DNA from: an uncultured Oscillospiraceae bacterium
Lineage (GTDB): Bacteria; Bacillota; Clostridia; Oscillospirales; Ruminococcaceae
NCBI GenBank assembly: GCA_910579545.1
Contig: CAJTVI010000008.1
Coordinates: 1-64,000, forward strand
Direction of reading: 5' to 3'
DNA length: 64,000 bases
Positions 44,379 through 52,032 of the stretch are shown piece after piece. The position numbers and the translations under genes are program-made. How positions within the stretch are numbered: the first letter of the stretch is position 1; each line of letters starts with the position of its first letter. Below the pieces are notes generated by a model. It did no database searches. It was not told the origin of the DNA and saw nothing but the letters and a program-made list of their open reading frames with translations.

Positions 44379-44788
44379 CCGGCCGCCTTTCCGCCCAGGG
44401 CTAGGGCCAGCGCGCCGGCGTCCTCGGCCGAAAGGCCGGCCAGCACCAGCACCGCCCCGGCGCTGTGCACCGCCAGCACCCGGCAGCCCGCCCAGAGCAG
44501 CAGGGGGGTGTCGAACAGGTCCACTCCCGAGACAAACCGGGCCGGCATCCGCTTGAGGGTGCGGAAGATCAGCCCGGCCGATACCCGCAGCTCGCCCCCC
44601 GCAAAGCTTGCCCGCACGCTGCGCCCCCGCCCCAGGCAGAGCAGGGCCGACCCCGCCGCCCAAAGGCCCAAAAACACCACCCCGGCCCAAAACCCCTGCC
44701 AGAACACAAAGGCCGAAATCAGCGCGCCGGGCAGGCAGAGCCAGAGGGTGAGCACCGCGAGGCCGCGGGGCTGTAAGCGGATCTCCAT
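44375..44788 (-). CDS. PH-domain membrane protein, YdbS-like
   Basis: A 137-residue protein with two hydrophobic segments (about 12-50) and one bPH2 domain (GGELRVSAGLIFRTLKRMPARFVSGVD). It is the expected small partner of the YdbT-like protein directly downstream, with which it overlaps by 4 bases. ATG 44788 has AAAAAAGGAGAACCG upstream, preferred over a longer frame that runs into the palindromic repeat. Confidence 0.78.
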   Translation of the reverse strand: MEIRLQPRGLAVLTLWLCLPGALISAFVFWQGFWAGVVFLGLWAAGSALLCLGRGRSVRASFAGGELRVSAGLIFRTLKRMPARFVSGVDLFDTPLLLWAGCRVLAVHSAGAVLVLAGLSAEDAGALALALGGKAAG

Positions 44789-44831
44789 GGGCGGTTCTCC
44801 TTTTTTAAGGTGTGGATGCGGGAAGGTTTGG

Positions 44832-44891
44832 GGCCGATCCGGGGCCAATGGCCCCAGACCCCATTTTGCCGGGCAAAAATATTTGCCCGGC
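44832..44891 (-). repeat. Two-hairpin REP/BIME-like unit (reverse orientation)
   Basis: Read on the minus strand: GCCGGGCAAA/TTTGCCCGGC, then AAAATGGGGTCTGGGGCC-ATT-GGCCCCGGATCGGCC. It lies between the trkA pair and the PH-domain genes. Confidence 0.75.
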
Positions 44892-44965
44892 AAAAAAATC
44901 GAAAGAAGGGGCAGCGCCTGGCGGGCGCCCCGCTTTTGCCGTTTGGCCGGGCCCTTATGCAAAGG

Positions 44966-45628
44966 CTACCGGCCCAGGCCCCAGTCCTCCATCAGGGTGT
45001 GGAAGGCGGTGTCCTTGGCAAGGCAGAGCACCTTGTCCCCCGCCAGCAGGGGGGTGTTGCCGCGGGGGATGTAGAACTCGTCCCCCCGGGTCACCGAGAT
45101 GATGATGGCGTCCTGCGGCATGTGCAGCTCGGCCAGCACCTGGCCGGCGTAGGCAAAATCCGGCGGGATGGTGATCTCGGTCAGGCTGGCGGTGCCGCCG
45201 GCCATCGAGAGAAGCTGGCGGATGCGGTCGGTCTCCACCTCGCGCTCGAGCAGCCGGCCCAGGTTGTCGGTGCTCGAAACCGGGATGTCCACCCCCAGCC
45301 GCCGCAGCACCTCGGTGTTGCGGGGGTTGTTTACCCGGGCCACGGTCTTGGGCAGGCCAAACACCTTTTTGGCCAGCTGGCAGGCGATCAGGTTGGTCTC
45401 GTCGTTGCCGCTCACCGCCACAAAGGCGGCGCAGCCGGCACAGCCGGCCGCCTCCAGCGCCTCCAGGGTGGTGCCGTCCCCGCAGATCACCGGGATGTCC
45501 AGGGTGTCGGCCAGCTTTTCGCAGTAGCGCTGCTGCCGCTCGATCACAACCGGCTCGTGGCCGTGTTCCAAAAGGCTTTTGGCAAGGTAAAAGCCCACCT
45601 TGCCCCCGCCGATGATGCAAATCTTCAT
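44966..45628 (-). CDS. trkA: TrkA/KtrA-type potassium channel regulatory protein (RCK_N and RCK_C)
   Basis: A 220-residue cytosolic regulator that gates a K+ transporter. The N-terminal Rossmann fold begins with KICIIGGGKVGFYLAKSLLE and has GDGTTLEALEAAG; the C-terminal RCK_C domain spans about 135-215. Its ATG overlaps the upstream trkA-like gene by 4 bases. No TrkH/KtrB membrane subunit is encoded nearby in the window, so the partner must lie elsewhere. Confidence 0.9.
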   Translation of the reverse strand: MKICIIGGGKVGFYLAKSLLEHGHEPVVIERQQRYCEKLADTLDIPVICGDGTTLEALEAAGCAGCAAFVAVSGNDETNLIACQLAKKVFGLPKTVARVNNPRNTEVLRRLGVDIPVSSTDNLGRLLEREVETDRIRQLLSMAGGTASLTEITIPPDFAYAGQVLAELHMPQDAIIISVTRGDEFYIPRGNTPLLAGDKVLCLAKDTAFHTLMEDWGLGR

Positions 45629-46134
45629 CCCTTCGCCCTCCCGGCCCGTCTGCCCTTTTTGCGCAAAAACCGCAGCCGGCCGCCCGCCGCGGCCGTGCTG
45701 CCCCGGGCGGGCGGGGCAAACACCCCGGTCAGCGCGTCCATGGCGGCGTTCACGGTCAGCCGGGTGGGGCAGAGGGTGGTCAGCCCAAACTCCTCGGCGT
45801 AGATCTGCTCCAGCCGCGGGTCGGCAATGCAGGCCACCGTCTGCTGTACCCCAAACACATCCCGGGCGATCTGGGCCACCATGATATTGATGCGGTCGTC
45901 GTCCGCCACCGCCGCCACCGCGTCGCAGGTCTCGATGCCGGCCTGGCGCAGCACGTCCACGTCAATGGGCATGCCCACCAGCGCCACCCCGGTAAAGGGG
46001 CGGCCCTCCAGCCCGCCCAGCTGACGCAGGTTTTCGGCGCTGGCGTCCAGCACCGACACCTCGCAGCCGCTCTCCTCCAGCCGCCGCACCAGGGCCAGGC
46101 CCGCCTGGCCGCAGCCCACAACAAGAACATTCAT
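45625..46134 (-). CDS. TrkA-N (RCK_N) domain protein, truncated paralogue
   Basis: A 169-residue protein with only the nucleotide-binding RCK_N fold: NVLVVGCGQAGLALVRRLEESG, AVADDDRINIMVAQIARDVFG. The C-terminal half beyond about 140 is a short Arg/Lys-rich tail (FLRKKGRRAGRAKG) instead of an RCK_C domain. It may pair with the full TrkA encoded just downstream. ATG 46134 is chosen; a longer upstream frame enters the promoter and a repeat. Confidence 0.82.
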   Translation of the reverse strand: MNVLVVGCGQAGLALVRRLEESGCEVSVLDASAENLRQLGGLEGRPFTGVALVGMPIDVDVLRQAGIETCDAVAAVADDDRINIMVAQIARDVFGVQQTVACIADPRLEQIYAEEFGLTTLCPTRLTVNAAMDALTGVFAPPARGSTAAAGGRLRFLRKKGRRAGRAKG

Positions 46135-46173
46135 CCGCAAAACGCCCCCTTTTTCAAAAGCGTGTACGCCCTG

Positions 46174-46202
46174 ATTATACCAAGCCTTTGCCAAAAGAGC
46201 AA
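46174..46202 (-). promoter_or_regulatory. Promoter of the trkA pair
   Basis: On the minus strand TTGCTC (46197-46202), 17 bases, TATAAT (46174-46179), about 40 bases from the ATG. The structured element copy 2 begins 5 bases upstream of the -35. Confidence 0.75.
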
Positions 46203-46206
46203 CCAA

Positions 46207-46353
46207 GGAAGTATCCTCTGCAAGGGTTTTGCTGGTCCAGGCCGGGCGCGGGGGAGAGCCTCGAAAGGCTTTCGGGGCAGGGGTCCTGTTGCCTTGAGAG
46301 GCTGCTCCCACGCACCCGGCCGGCGAACCTCCCTCCCCGGTTTAGACACTCCC
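46207..46353 (+). repeat. Structured ~147-bp element, copy 2
   Basis: It shares with copy 1 the core GGGGGAGAG..CTCGAAAGGCTTTCGGGG and CCTTGAGAGGCTGCTCCCACG followed by CACCCGGCCGGCG. The outer ends are GGAAGTATCC and GACACTCCC. CCGGGCGCGGGGGAG pairs with CTCCCACGCACCCGG; the inner hairpin is GAGAGCC-TCGAAA-GGCTTTC. A perfect extended -10 (TGGTATAAT, 46389-46397) lies 36 bases after it. Confidence 0.8.
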
Positions 46354-46423
46354 GCAGCCAAAGCCGGCTGGCGGGCGGGGGGATTTTATGGTATAATATG
46401 CCCGATTAGCGAAGCCGAGCCAA

Positions 46424-46598
46424 GGCCAATATGGGGGCCTTAGCCCCCATACCCCCTTTTTGCATTTTATGGATGCGATGTTTCTGGATTATTTGCCGTT
46501 GCAAAAACTGCGAAACGTCAGACCATGCCCCTTTTTGCCGCACGGAAATTTCCGTGCGACGGGATGGGGGTCCGGGGGATGCGTCCCCCGGATCGGCC
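46424..46598. repeat. Inverted pair of two-hairpin REP/BIME-like units upstream of uppP
   Basis: A reverse unit (46424-46478, ATGGGGGC-CTTA-GCCCCCAT with a weak second hairpin) and a forward unit (46537-46598, GCCGCACGGAAA/TTTCCGTGCG then GGGGGTCCGGGGGA-TGCG-TCCCCCGGATCGGCC). The rest of the 46135-46755 gap holds the element described at 46207, a TATAAT at 46722-46727 that may serve uppP, and no gene. Confidence 0.7.
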
Positions 46599-46755
46599 AT
46601 AAAACGCGGGGGCCCATTGTTAGTATACGGCGGCTTTGCCGGGCGGATACACGCCGGTCTGGGGGCGGCGCGGGCAAAAAAGCCGCCCGGAGCGGAAAAA
46701 TGCGCCCCGCTGGCTCGTATGTATAATAGACCGCCGCAAAAAAGGAGTGTTGCAG

Positions 46756-47607
46756 ATGACCGGGCCAAATACCTTGCTGGAACTGCTCAAGGCCGTATTG
46801 ATGGGCATTGTGGAGGGCATCACCGAATGGCTGCCCATCTCAAGCACCGGGCATCTGATCCTGCTGGAGCAGATGGTGCAGTTTGAACTGTCCGACGCGT
46901 TCCTCAGCATGTTCCGGGTAGTGATCCAGCTGGGGGCCATCTTAGCGGTGGTGCTGCTCTACTTTGACCGGCTCTGGCCCTTTACCGCCGACGCCTCGGC
47001 CCACTACACAAAGCCGGGCGCCTGGGCGCTCTGGGGCCGCATCTTAGTGGGCAGCCTGCCCGCCGCGGTGCTGGGCCTTCTGCTGGACGACTGGCTGGAC
47101 GCCCATCTCTACAACTACTGGGTGGTGGCCGCCATGCTCATCCTCTACGGCATCCTGTTTTTGGTCATCGAGCGCCGGCCCCGCCGCCCCCGCATCAGCC
47201 GCATCGGGCAGCTGACCCTGCAGGACGCGCTGATCATCGGCTTTTGGCAGGTGCTGGCCATGGTGCCCGGCACCAGCCGCAGCGGGGCCACCATCGTGGG
47301 CGCGCTGCTGCTGGGGGCCAGCCGGCCGCTGGCCGCCCAGTTCACCTTCTTTTTGGCGGTGCCGGTAATGTTTGGGGCCAGCGGGCTCAAGCTGGTCAAG
47401 TTTTTTGCGGCGGGCGGCGCGCTGACCGGGCTGGAGATCGGGGTGCTGGTCACCGGCATGGCGGTGGCCTTTGCGGTAAGCCTTGTGTCCATCGGGTTTT
47501 TGATGAACTATGTTAAAAAGCATAACTTCAGGGCCTTTGGCTGGTACCGCATTGCGCTGGGCAGTCTGGTGCTGATGGTGGCGGTGCTGCAAAAGGTTCT
47601 GTTTTAA
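46756..47607 (+). CDS. uppP: Undecaprenyl-diphosphate phosphatase (BacA/UppP)
   Basis: A 283-residue integral membrane enzyme that regenerates undecaprenyl phosphate for peptidoglycan synthesis; overexpression gives bacitracin resistance. Signatures: GIVEGITEWLPISSTGH (motif with the catalytic Glu and Ser) and PGTSRSGATI. ATG 46756 with AAAGGAG upstream is chosen; a longer frame has no ribosome site. About eight membrane segments are present. It is transcribed alone and followed by a hairpin. Confidence 0.96.
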   Translation: MTGPNTLLELLKAVLMGIVEGITEWLPISSTGHLILLEQMVQFELSDAFLSMFRVVIQLGAILAVVLLYFDRLWPFTADASAHYTKPGAWALWGRILVGSLPAAVLGLLLDDWLDAHLYNYWVVAAMLILYGILFLVIERRPRRPRISRIGQLTLQDALIIGFWQVLAMVPGTSRSGATIVGALLLGASRPLAAQFTFFLAVPVMFGASGLKLVKFFAAGGALTGLEIGVLVTGMAVAFAVSLVSIGFLMNYVKKHNFRAFGWYRIALGSLVLMVAVLQKVLF

Positions 47608-47621
47608 CAAAGAAAAACACA

Positions 47622-47652
47622 GGGCCGCCGGGGAGGCTTTCCCCGGCGGCCC
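47622..47652. terminator. Hairpin terminator between uppP and the WG-repeat gene
   Basis: GGGCCGCCGGGGA/TCCCCGGCGGCCC-type palindrome with a short loop. There is no long T-run on the plus strand, while TGTGTTTTTC follows on the minus strand. It probably acts for both convergent genes. Confidence 0.55.
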
Positions 47653-47679
47653 AAATGGTTCCAGGCCTGCCGCTTTGGG

Positions 47680-49137
47680 TCACCCGTTGTTTTGCGCGGC
47701 CGCGCGGCCGGCCTTGCGGGGCCGCGGCAGATGCCTGCCCCAGGGGCTGGCCCGCTGCTCGCAGGGGGCCGGCCGGCGGGGGGCGGGGGCGCCTTCCCGG
47801 CGCTGGTGGACGAATTTCCAGATCCACTGCCCGTCGGTGCCAATATAGCCTTCCCCAAACTCGATGCTGTTGATTTGGGCCACCCCATGGTCAAAGGCGC
47901 AGGCAAAAAAGAGCCCGCCTTCCCGCAGGCGGTCGTCCTCCGGGGAGGGCCAAACGGACCAGGGGTCGCCGCCCTGCCGATCCACATAGCGCCAGCCGCC
48001 CTTCTCATAGATGGCGCAAAGCCCATCGTGGAAGGTGTATTCCCCCGTGCCGCCCCGAAAAAAAGACCCATGGTCTATCCCCCGCACAAAAGCAGTGTCC
48101 CCCTCGGGGGTCACAAAGCGCATCTGTATTTCCTGCCGGTCCTCAAGCCGGACTTCGATCCCCACTGCTGCCAGTCCCTCGCTGAAATCGTAGGCCTGAT
48201 CATACACCGCCGGGATCACCATCCGGCCGGAGAGATCGATATAGCCCCATTTCCCGTCAAGCATGACCGCCGCCCGCCCCTCCGAGAAGTTATTTGCCCG
48301 CTCAAACCGGGGCGGGATGGCCCATTCGCCCTGCCCGTTCAAAAAGCCGTACCGGCCGTTCAGAGAAACGGCCAGCAGACCCTCGCAAAAGCAAAGGGGC
48401 GGCTCGCCGTCCCACTCCCGCGAGCGCCGCAGGGACTCCGTGTCCAGCAGGATGCCGCTGGCCAGCAGGCTGCCCTGCATGTTTAGGATGTCCACCGGCA
48501 GCTGTTCGGCCCCCGGCTCGTACACATACCGCACGACCTTTTCATCCCCGGGAAGCTCGATCATCTCGGGATACTGCCACTCGAACATCACATTGCCCCA
48601 TGGGTCGATGATGCCCTCAAGATCAGGCGTCTGAATCTTTAGGATGACCATCGCATAGCCGTTATAAAAGGCGCCGGCGCTGGCAAACCGGGGCGGGATG
48701 GCCCACTCGCCGCGGGTGGAGATATATCCATAGCAGAGGCTGCCCCGCCGCCTGGCGGCATGCAGGATGCCGTTGGCCGTGGGCGCGGCCGGGGGATAGA
48801 CGTTGTAAAAACTGCCAAGGCCGGGGACCTCCACCCGCTGGCCGGTCTCAGAGATCAGAAAATAAGAGGTTCGGGTTCTGGTCCTTCCCGGGGCCAGCTC
48901 GTAAGAGCTGCCGTGACTGACCGGGTAAAGACAGGCCGCCTCGGGCTGGGCGTACCGGGCGATATACTCCGCCCCCGGCAGCTTTTGACCGGCCGGGGCG
49001 AGCGGCGTCTGGCTGGGGGAGGGGGCCGGCCCTGCCGGCGAACAGGCATCCGCGGCCAGGGTGGCCAGAATAAGCAGCAGAAAGGCGGCCAGGGCAAACG
49101 GCAGAAGCCGCCTTTGGCCGGATGATCCGGGCGTCAT
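47680..49137 (-). CDS. Secreted WG-repeat (KWG) protein
   Basis: A 485-residue protein with an N-terminal hydrophobic export segment (about 10-33) ending LAADAC, which is a poor lipobox, so it may be secreted or anchored. At least four WG-type repeats follow: YGYISTRGEWAIPPRF, GIIDPWGNVMFEW, YGFLNGQGEWAIPPRF and WGYIDLSGRMVIPAVYD, and a later YVDRQGG. WG repeats form beta-propeller-like or solenoid domains of unknown function, common in Clostridia and Bacteroidetes. Start at 49137, the second of two nearby ATG codons, is better spaced from AAGGGGG. The C-terminal 30 residues are Arg/Pro-rich. Confidence 0.75.
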   Translation of the reverse strand: MTPGSSGQRRLLPFALAAFLLLILATLAADACSPAGPAPSPSQTPLAPAGQKLPGAEYIARYAQPEAACLYPVSHGSSYELAPGRTRTRTSYFLISETGQRVEVPGLGSFYNVYPPAAPTANGILHAARRRGSLCYGYISTRGEWAIPPRFASAGAFYNGYAMVILKIQTPDLEGIIDPWGNVMFEWQYPEMIELPGDEKVVRYVYEPGAEQLPVDILNMQGSLLASGILLDTESLRRSREWDGEPPLCFCEGLLAVSLNGRYGFLNGQGEWAIPPRFERANNFSEGRAAVMLDGKWGYIDLSGRMVIPAVYDQAYDFSEGLAAVGIEVRLEDRQEIQMRFVTPEGDTAFVRGIDHGSFFRGGTGEYTFHDGLCAIYEKGGWRYVDRQGGDPWSVWPSPEDDRLREGGLFFACAFDHGVAQINSIEFGEGYIGTDGQWIWKFVHQRREGAPAPRRPAPCEQRASPWGRHLPRPRKAGRAAAQNNG

Positions 49138-49342
49138 AAGCATTCCCCCTTTTTTAAAACAGCGGCAAAATGCGGTGGTGGGTAAGAAACAAAAGGAATA
49201 TCCCGATCCAACTGGAAGCCTCCCGCATCCATTGTACCAGCCCGGCCCGGCGGGGGCAAGGAGCCGCGGCAGCAGGGGGCGGCCGCAGTGCAAGGGGTTC
49301 GGCGAAAGGTGTGCGGAGCCAAGCGCCGCCCGGCGGGGAGGC

Positions 49343-49371
49343 TTGCATTGGCCGGTCAAAAACGGTATACT
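49343..49371 (+). promoter_or_regulatory. Promoter of the CmpB-like gene
   Basis: TTGCAT (49343-49348), 17 bases, TATACT (49366-49371), 78 bases before the start. The rest of the divergent 49138-49449 gap shows no further feature. Confidence 0.7.
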
Positions 49372-49449
49372 ATTCCGCGCGAGAGGCGAAAAAACAAGAA
49401 ACAAGTGTGTTTTGCAAACACATCTTTGCAGGATGGGAGGAAGAGCCCT

Positions 49450-50259
49450 ATGGCCGAACAGTCCGAGCGGGAAAAATATCTGGAGGCCTATTACGACCGC
49501 CGGCGTGCAAAACTGGAGCGGGAGCTTGCCCGGCTGGAAACCGAGCGGGAAAAGGTCATTGCCCGGGAACAGCGCCGGGCGGCCGCTCTGCGGCGGGACA
49601 TCGCCGGGGTGCCGGGGCATTTTGCCCACGGGCTGAACATCTATAAGCTGTTTTGGGTCTTTTTGATCTGCTGCTTTTTGGGCGTGGTGCTGGAAACCGT
49701 GTTTGTGTTTGTTACCACCGGGGTGCTCATGCAGCGCACCGGCCTTGTGTGGGGCCCCTTTAACCTCATCTATGGGTTTGGCGCGGTGCTGCTTACCGTA
49801 TTTTTGTTCCGGCTCGGGGGCAAAAACGACCGCTGGATCTTTGCCGGCGGCGCGCTGATCGGCGGCGCGTTCGAGTATTTTTGCAGCTGGCTGCAGGAGA
49901 CGGTGATCGGCACGGTGAGCTGGGATTACAGCGGGATGCCCTTTAACCTCAACGGCCGCATCAACCTGCTCTACTGCTTTTTCTGGGGGCTTTTGGGGCT
50001 TGTGTGGGTCAAGGAGCTCTATCCCCGCATCTCGGGCTGGATCGAGCGGCATGTGCCCAACGCCATCGGCGTCTCGCTAAGCTGGGTGCTGGCGGCGTTT
50101 ATGCTGGTCAACAGCCTGGTCAGCGGCGGGGCGGTGCTGCGCATGGCCCAGCGGTACGAGGGGGTGCCCGCCGCCAGCGGCTGGCAGCAAAAGTTTGACG
50201 AGCGCTTCCCGGACGAACGGCTTGCGCGCATCTTCCCCAGCATGGTGCATGTGGAATAA
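49450..50259 (+). CDS. Putative ABC-transporter type IV membrane protein (CmpB/DUF1113 family)
   Basis: A 269-residue protein. A charged coiled-coil N-terminus (REKYLEAYYDRRRAKLERELARLETERE, read as one amphipathic helix) precedes about five to six hydrophobic segments. The core FCFLGVVLETVFV, GPFNLIYGFGAVLLT and GRINLLYCFFWGLLGLVWVKELYP resembles the Clostridia ABC_trans_CmpB family, whose function is not established. ATG 49450 has GGATGGGAGG upstream. It ends convergently with the CarD gene. Confidence 0.75.
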   Translation: MAEQSEREKYLEAYYDRRRAKLERELARLETEREKVIAREQRRAAALRRDIAGVPGHFAHGLNIYKLFWVFLICCFLGVVLETVFVFVTTGVLMQRTGLVWGPFNLIYGFGAVLLTVFLFRLGGKNDRWIFAGGALIGGAFEYFCSWLQETVIGTVSWDYSGMPFNLNGRINLLYCFFWGLLGLVWVKELYPRISGWIERHVPNAIGVSLSWVLAAFMLVNSLVSGGAVLRMAQRYEGVPAASGWQQKFDERFPDERLARIFPSMVHVE

Positions 50260-50270
50260 CCGCGCCGCGC

Positions 50271-50309
50271 AAAAAACCGGCCGCACCCATCGCGATGGGT
50301 ACGGCCGGG
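50271..50309 (-). terminator. Terminator after the CarD-type regulator
   Basis: A palindrome with arms CCGGCCG..ACCCAT and ATGGGT..CGGCCGG, followed on the minus strand by TTTTTTGCG. It lies between the convergent CmpB-like and CarD-like genes. Confidence 0.8.
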
Positions 50310-50417
50310 ACAGAACATGATTTGCGGCGCCTTTTAAAAGCCCCGCCGGGAAAAGGGGACAAGCGGGGGAGAGGCGGCCTGCAAGGGGCACAGGAATCCC
50401 CGCGGCGGGGCGCCCCT

Positions 50418-50924
50418 TTAAGAGACCTCCAGCTTGCGGCGGATGTACTCGGGCACCTCGCCGATGGGCAGCTCCAGCGCCACCGCCAGCTCGCCGTGCA
50501 AAAGCTCCTGGGCGCGGCGCAAAAGCTGCTGCTCGGCCCGGCTGGGCTTGCGGCCCCGCTTTTGCTGGGTCTGGCTGCGCTGGTGCACCGTCTTGATCAG
50601 GCAGACAAGGTCCTCGCAGCGGTGGGTATCCAGCCGGGAGCGGAAATGCTCGGCGGCCAGGCGGGGGTTCTCGATGGCGCAGTCGTCCTCCTCGATCTGG
50701 GGGATGCTCTCCACCAGCCGTTCGGCCTGCTGGCGGGTGAGCACCGGGCGCATGAACACCCGGGTGTTCACAGGGATCTGGATGGTGCCCACCCCGTACA
50801 GCGGCACAAGCTTGTAGTAAAGGGTCACCCCGTCCGACGAGGGCAGGCCGTCCGGCACACCCACGTCCTCCACCCGGCAGACGCCCGTGTTGGCATACAC
50901 GATAAGCTCCCCTGCTTGAAACAT
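50418..50924 (-). CDS. CarD/CdnL-type transcription factor
   Basis: A 168-residue RNA-polymerase binding regulator. The N-terminal CarD_CdnL_TRCF Tudor-like domain begins FQAGELIVYANTGVCRVEDV, followed by YYKLVPLYGVGTIQIPVN, and an all-helical C-terminal DNA-contact domain (LAAEHFRSRLDTHRCEDLVCLIKTVHQRS). Such proteins stabilise open promoter complexes, for example at rRNA promoters. ATG 50924 is preceded by AGGAGGGAGATC. Promoter at 51007-51035. Confidence 0.87.
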   Translation of the reverse strand: MFQAGELIVYANTGVCRVEDVGVPDGLPSSDGVTLYYKLVPLYGVGTIQIPVNTRVFMRPVLTRQQAERLVESIPQIEEDDCAIENPRLAAEHFRSRLDTHRCEDLVCLIKTVHQRSQTQQKRGRKPSRAEQQLLRRAQELLHGELAVALELPIGEVPEYIRRKLEVS

Positions 50925-51006
50925 GATCTCCCTCCTGCGGGGAATCCCGCGCTGATCGCCGCCGCCCGCCGGGCATGCGGCCCTGTGATATGACCGGTAT
51001 AGAACC

Positions 51007-51035
51007 ATTTTACCACAGTTTTTGTTGGAATGTAA
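51007..51035 (-). promoter_or_regulatory. Promoter of the CarD-type gene
   Basis: On the minus strand TTACAT (51030-51035), 17 bases, TAAAAT (51007-51012), about 80 bases upstream of the start. Confidence 0.6.
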
Positions 51036-51099
51036 GCGATTTTTTCGCAAAGAGGGGCAAAAAATCCGATTAAGCAGGGGCTTTGCGGGCCGGAGGCGC

Positions 51100-51582
51100 T
51101 CAGCAGTCCTCGCAGGCAAGGATGCAGCCGGACAGGCGCAGGTAGCACCCGCTGGAATACTGCTCGTGCCGCTGGGGGTTGCCGGCCGAGGCCAGCAGGT
51201 CCCGGCAGGCCTCGGGGTCGGCCAGGATCTCCCGGGCCTGCTGGTCGATCGAGGGCCAGTTGTCCCAAAAGCGCTGGCGGGTCTTCAGATCCTTTTCGCC
51301 CAGCCAGTCCTCCACGCAGCGGCTGATCTCGTCGTCGGCGGGGGCGGCGGGGTTATCCTCGGCCCAGTCCAGCATGCCGCAGGCCGCCACCACGGTTTTC
51401 AGCGAGACCCCCGCCTCCCCCTGGCCGTAGCAGACGCACTGCTCCAGCGCGGCGTGCAGGCCGTCCTGGTCCCAGCCGGGCTGCGGCGCAGAGGAGGGGC
51501 AGGGCAAACAGCCGCTCAGAGCGGCGGCAAGGGCCAGCGCCAGCCCAAGGCAGGCCGCGCGGCTCAGGATTTTTTGTTTCAT
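51100..51582 (-). CDS. Small Cys-rich lipoprotein, unknown function
   Basis: A 160-residue exported protein. The signal peptide has a Lys-containing start, a Leu/Ala core and lipobox LSGC near residue 24. The mature part has several Cys residues (CLPC, CVCY, CGML, CVED, CRDL, and CYLRLSGCILACEDC at the end), suggesting disulfides or metal binding. I do not recognise a family. The start at 51582 has AAAGGAC 11 bases upstream and is only moderately supported. Confidence 0.6.
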   Translation of the reverse strand: MKQKILSRAACLGLALALAAALSGCLPCPSSAPQPGWDQDGLHAALEQCVCYGQGEAGVSLKTVVAACGMLDWAEDNPAAPADDEISRCVEDWLGEKDLKTRQRFWDNWPSIDQQAREILADPEACRDLLASAGNPQRHEQYSSGCYLRLSGCILACEDC

Positions 51583-51647
51583 ACCTAAACACTGTCCTTT
51601 CGTAATGGGTCGGCGCCGGGCCGGGCAGGCCTGCCGCGGCGCCTTTA

Positions 51648-51922
51648 GCAGAGGGGGGCCGAACCCGGACCGGTTTTGCCGCAGCACACAGGCGCGCATG
51701 CTGCGTCACCGCTCTTGCCAAGCCACCAAGGCTTGGCTGCAAGCGCTTCCTTGCCTGCCCACCCGTGTGCTGGGGCAAAACTGCGAAGCACTTTTCGGCG
51801 AGGGATTTTTGAGCGATTTTTGGTGCGGACGACGCAGGCAGGCTGACGCCTGCCGAGGAGGACAAGCCAAAAAGCGCCAAAAAGACCCGCCGAAAAGCGG
51901 CCTGGGTTCGACTCCCCTCTGC
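51648..51922. repeat. 275-bp palindromic three-way-junction element
   Basis: Outer inverted repeats of 27 bases (51648-51674 and 51896-51922) match at 22 positions and start/end with GCAGAGGGG/CCCCTCTGC. They enclose two long hairpins. Arm 1 (51674-51780) has TTTTGCC..CAGCACAC/GTGTGCTG..GGCAAAA, a 27-base imperfect middle of equal length on both sides and apex GCCAAGCC-ACCAA-GGCTTGGC. Arm 2 (51791-51897) has CTTTTCGGCG/CGCCGAAAAG, AT-tract pairs and apex GGCAGGC-TGAC-GCCTGCC. It lies between divergent genes. The rest of the 51583-52032 gap has no gene. Confidence 0.85.
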
Positions 51923-52032
51923 TTTAGTGTATGCGGCCGCCGCCCGGCGGGTTTGGCGGGCCGCAAAACCCGGGCATTTGCAGCCCTTGGCCGGGCAAAG
52001 CGCTGCCCTAAAACAAGAAAAGAGGAATAGGT

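Noticed and set aside
46135-46755. Protein-coding frames on both strands in the uppP upstream gap
   Set aside because: They run through palindromic repeats, have no ribosome site and no family resemblance, and are explained by high GC content.
49138-50052. Much longer minus-strand start for the WG-repeat protein
   Set aside because: The extension lies antisense to the CmpB-like gene and crosses its promoter; the short start has the ribosome site followed by an export signal.
51648-51922. tmRNA or tRNA-like gene, because of a GGGTTCGACTCCC T-arm-like motif and GCAGAGG/CCTCTGC acceptor-like ends
   Set aside because: No anticodon or tag-peptide frame, no CCA, and the T-stem pairs only three bases. 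The same motif appears inverted at the other end, so it is part of an inverted repeat.
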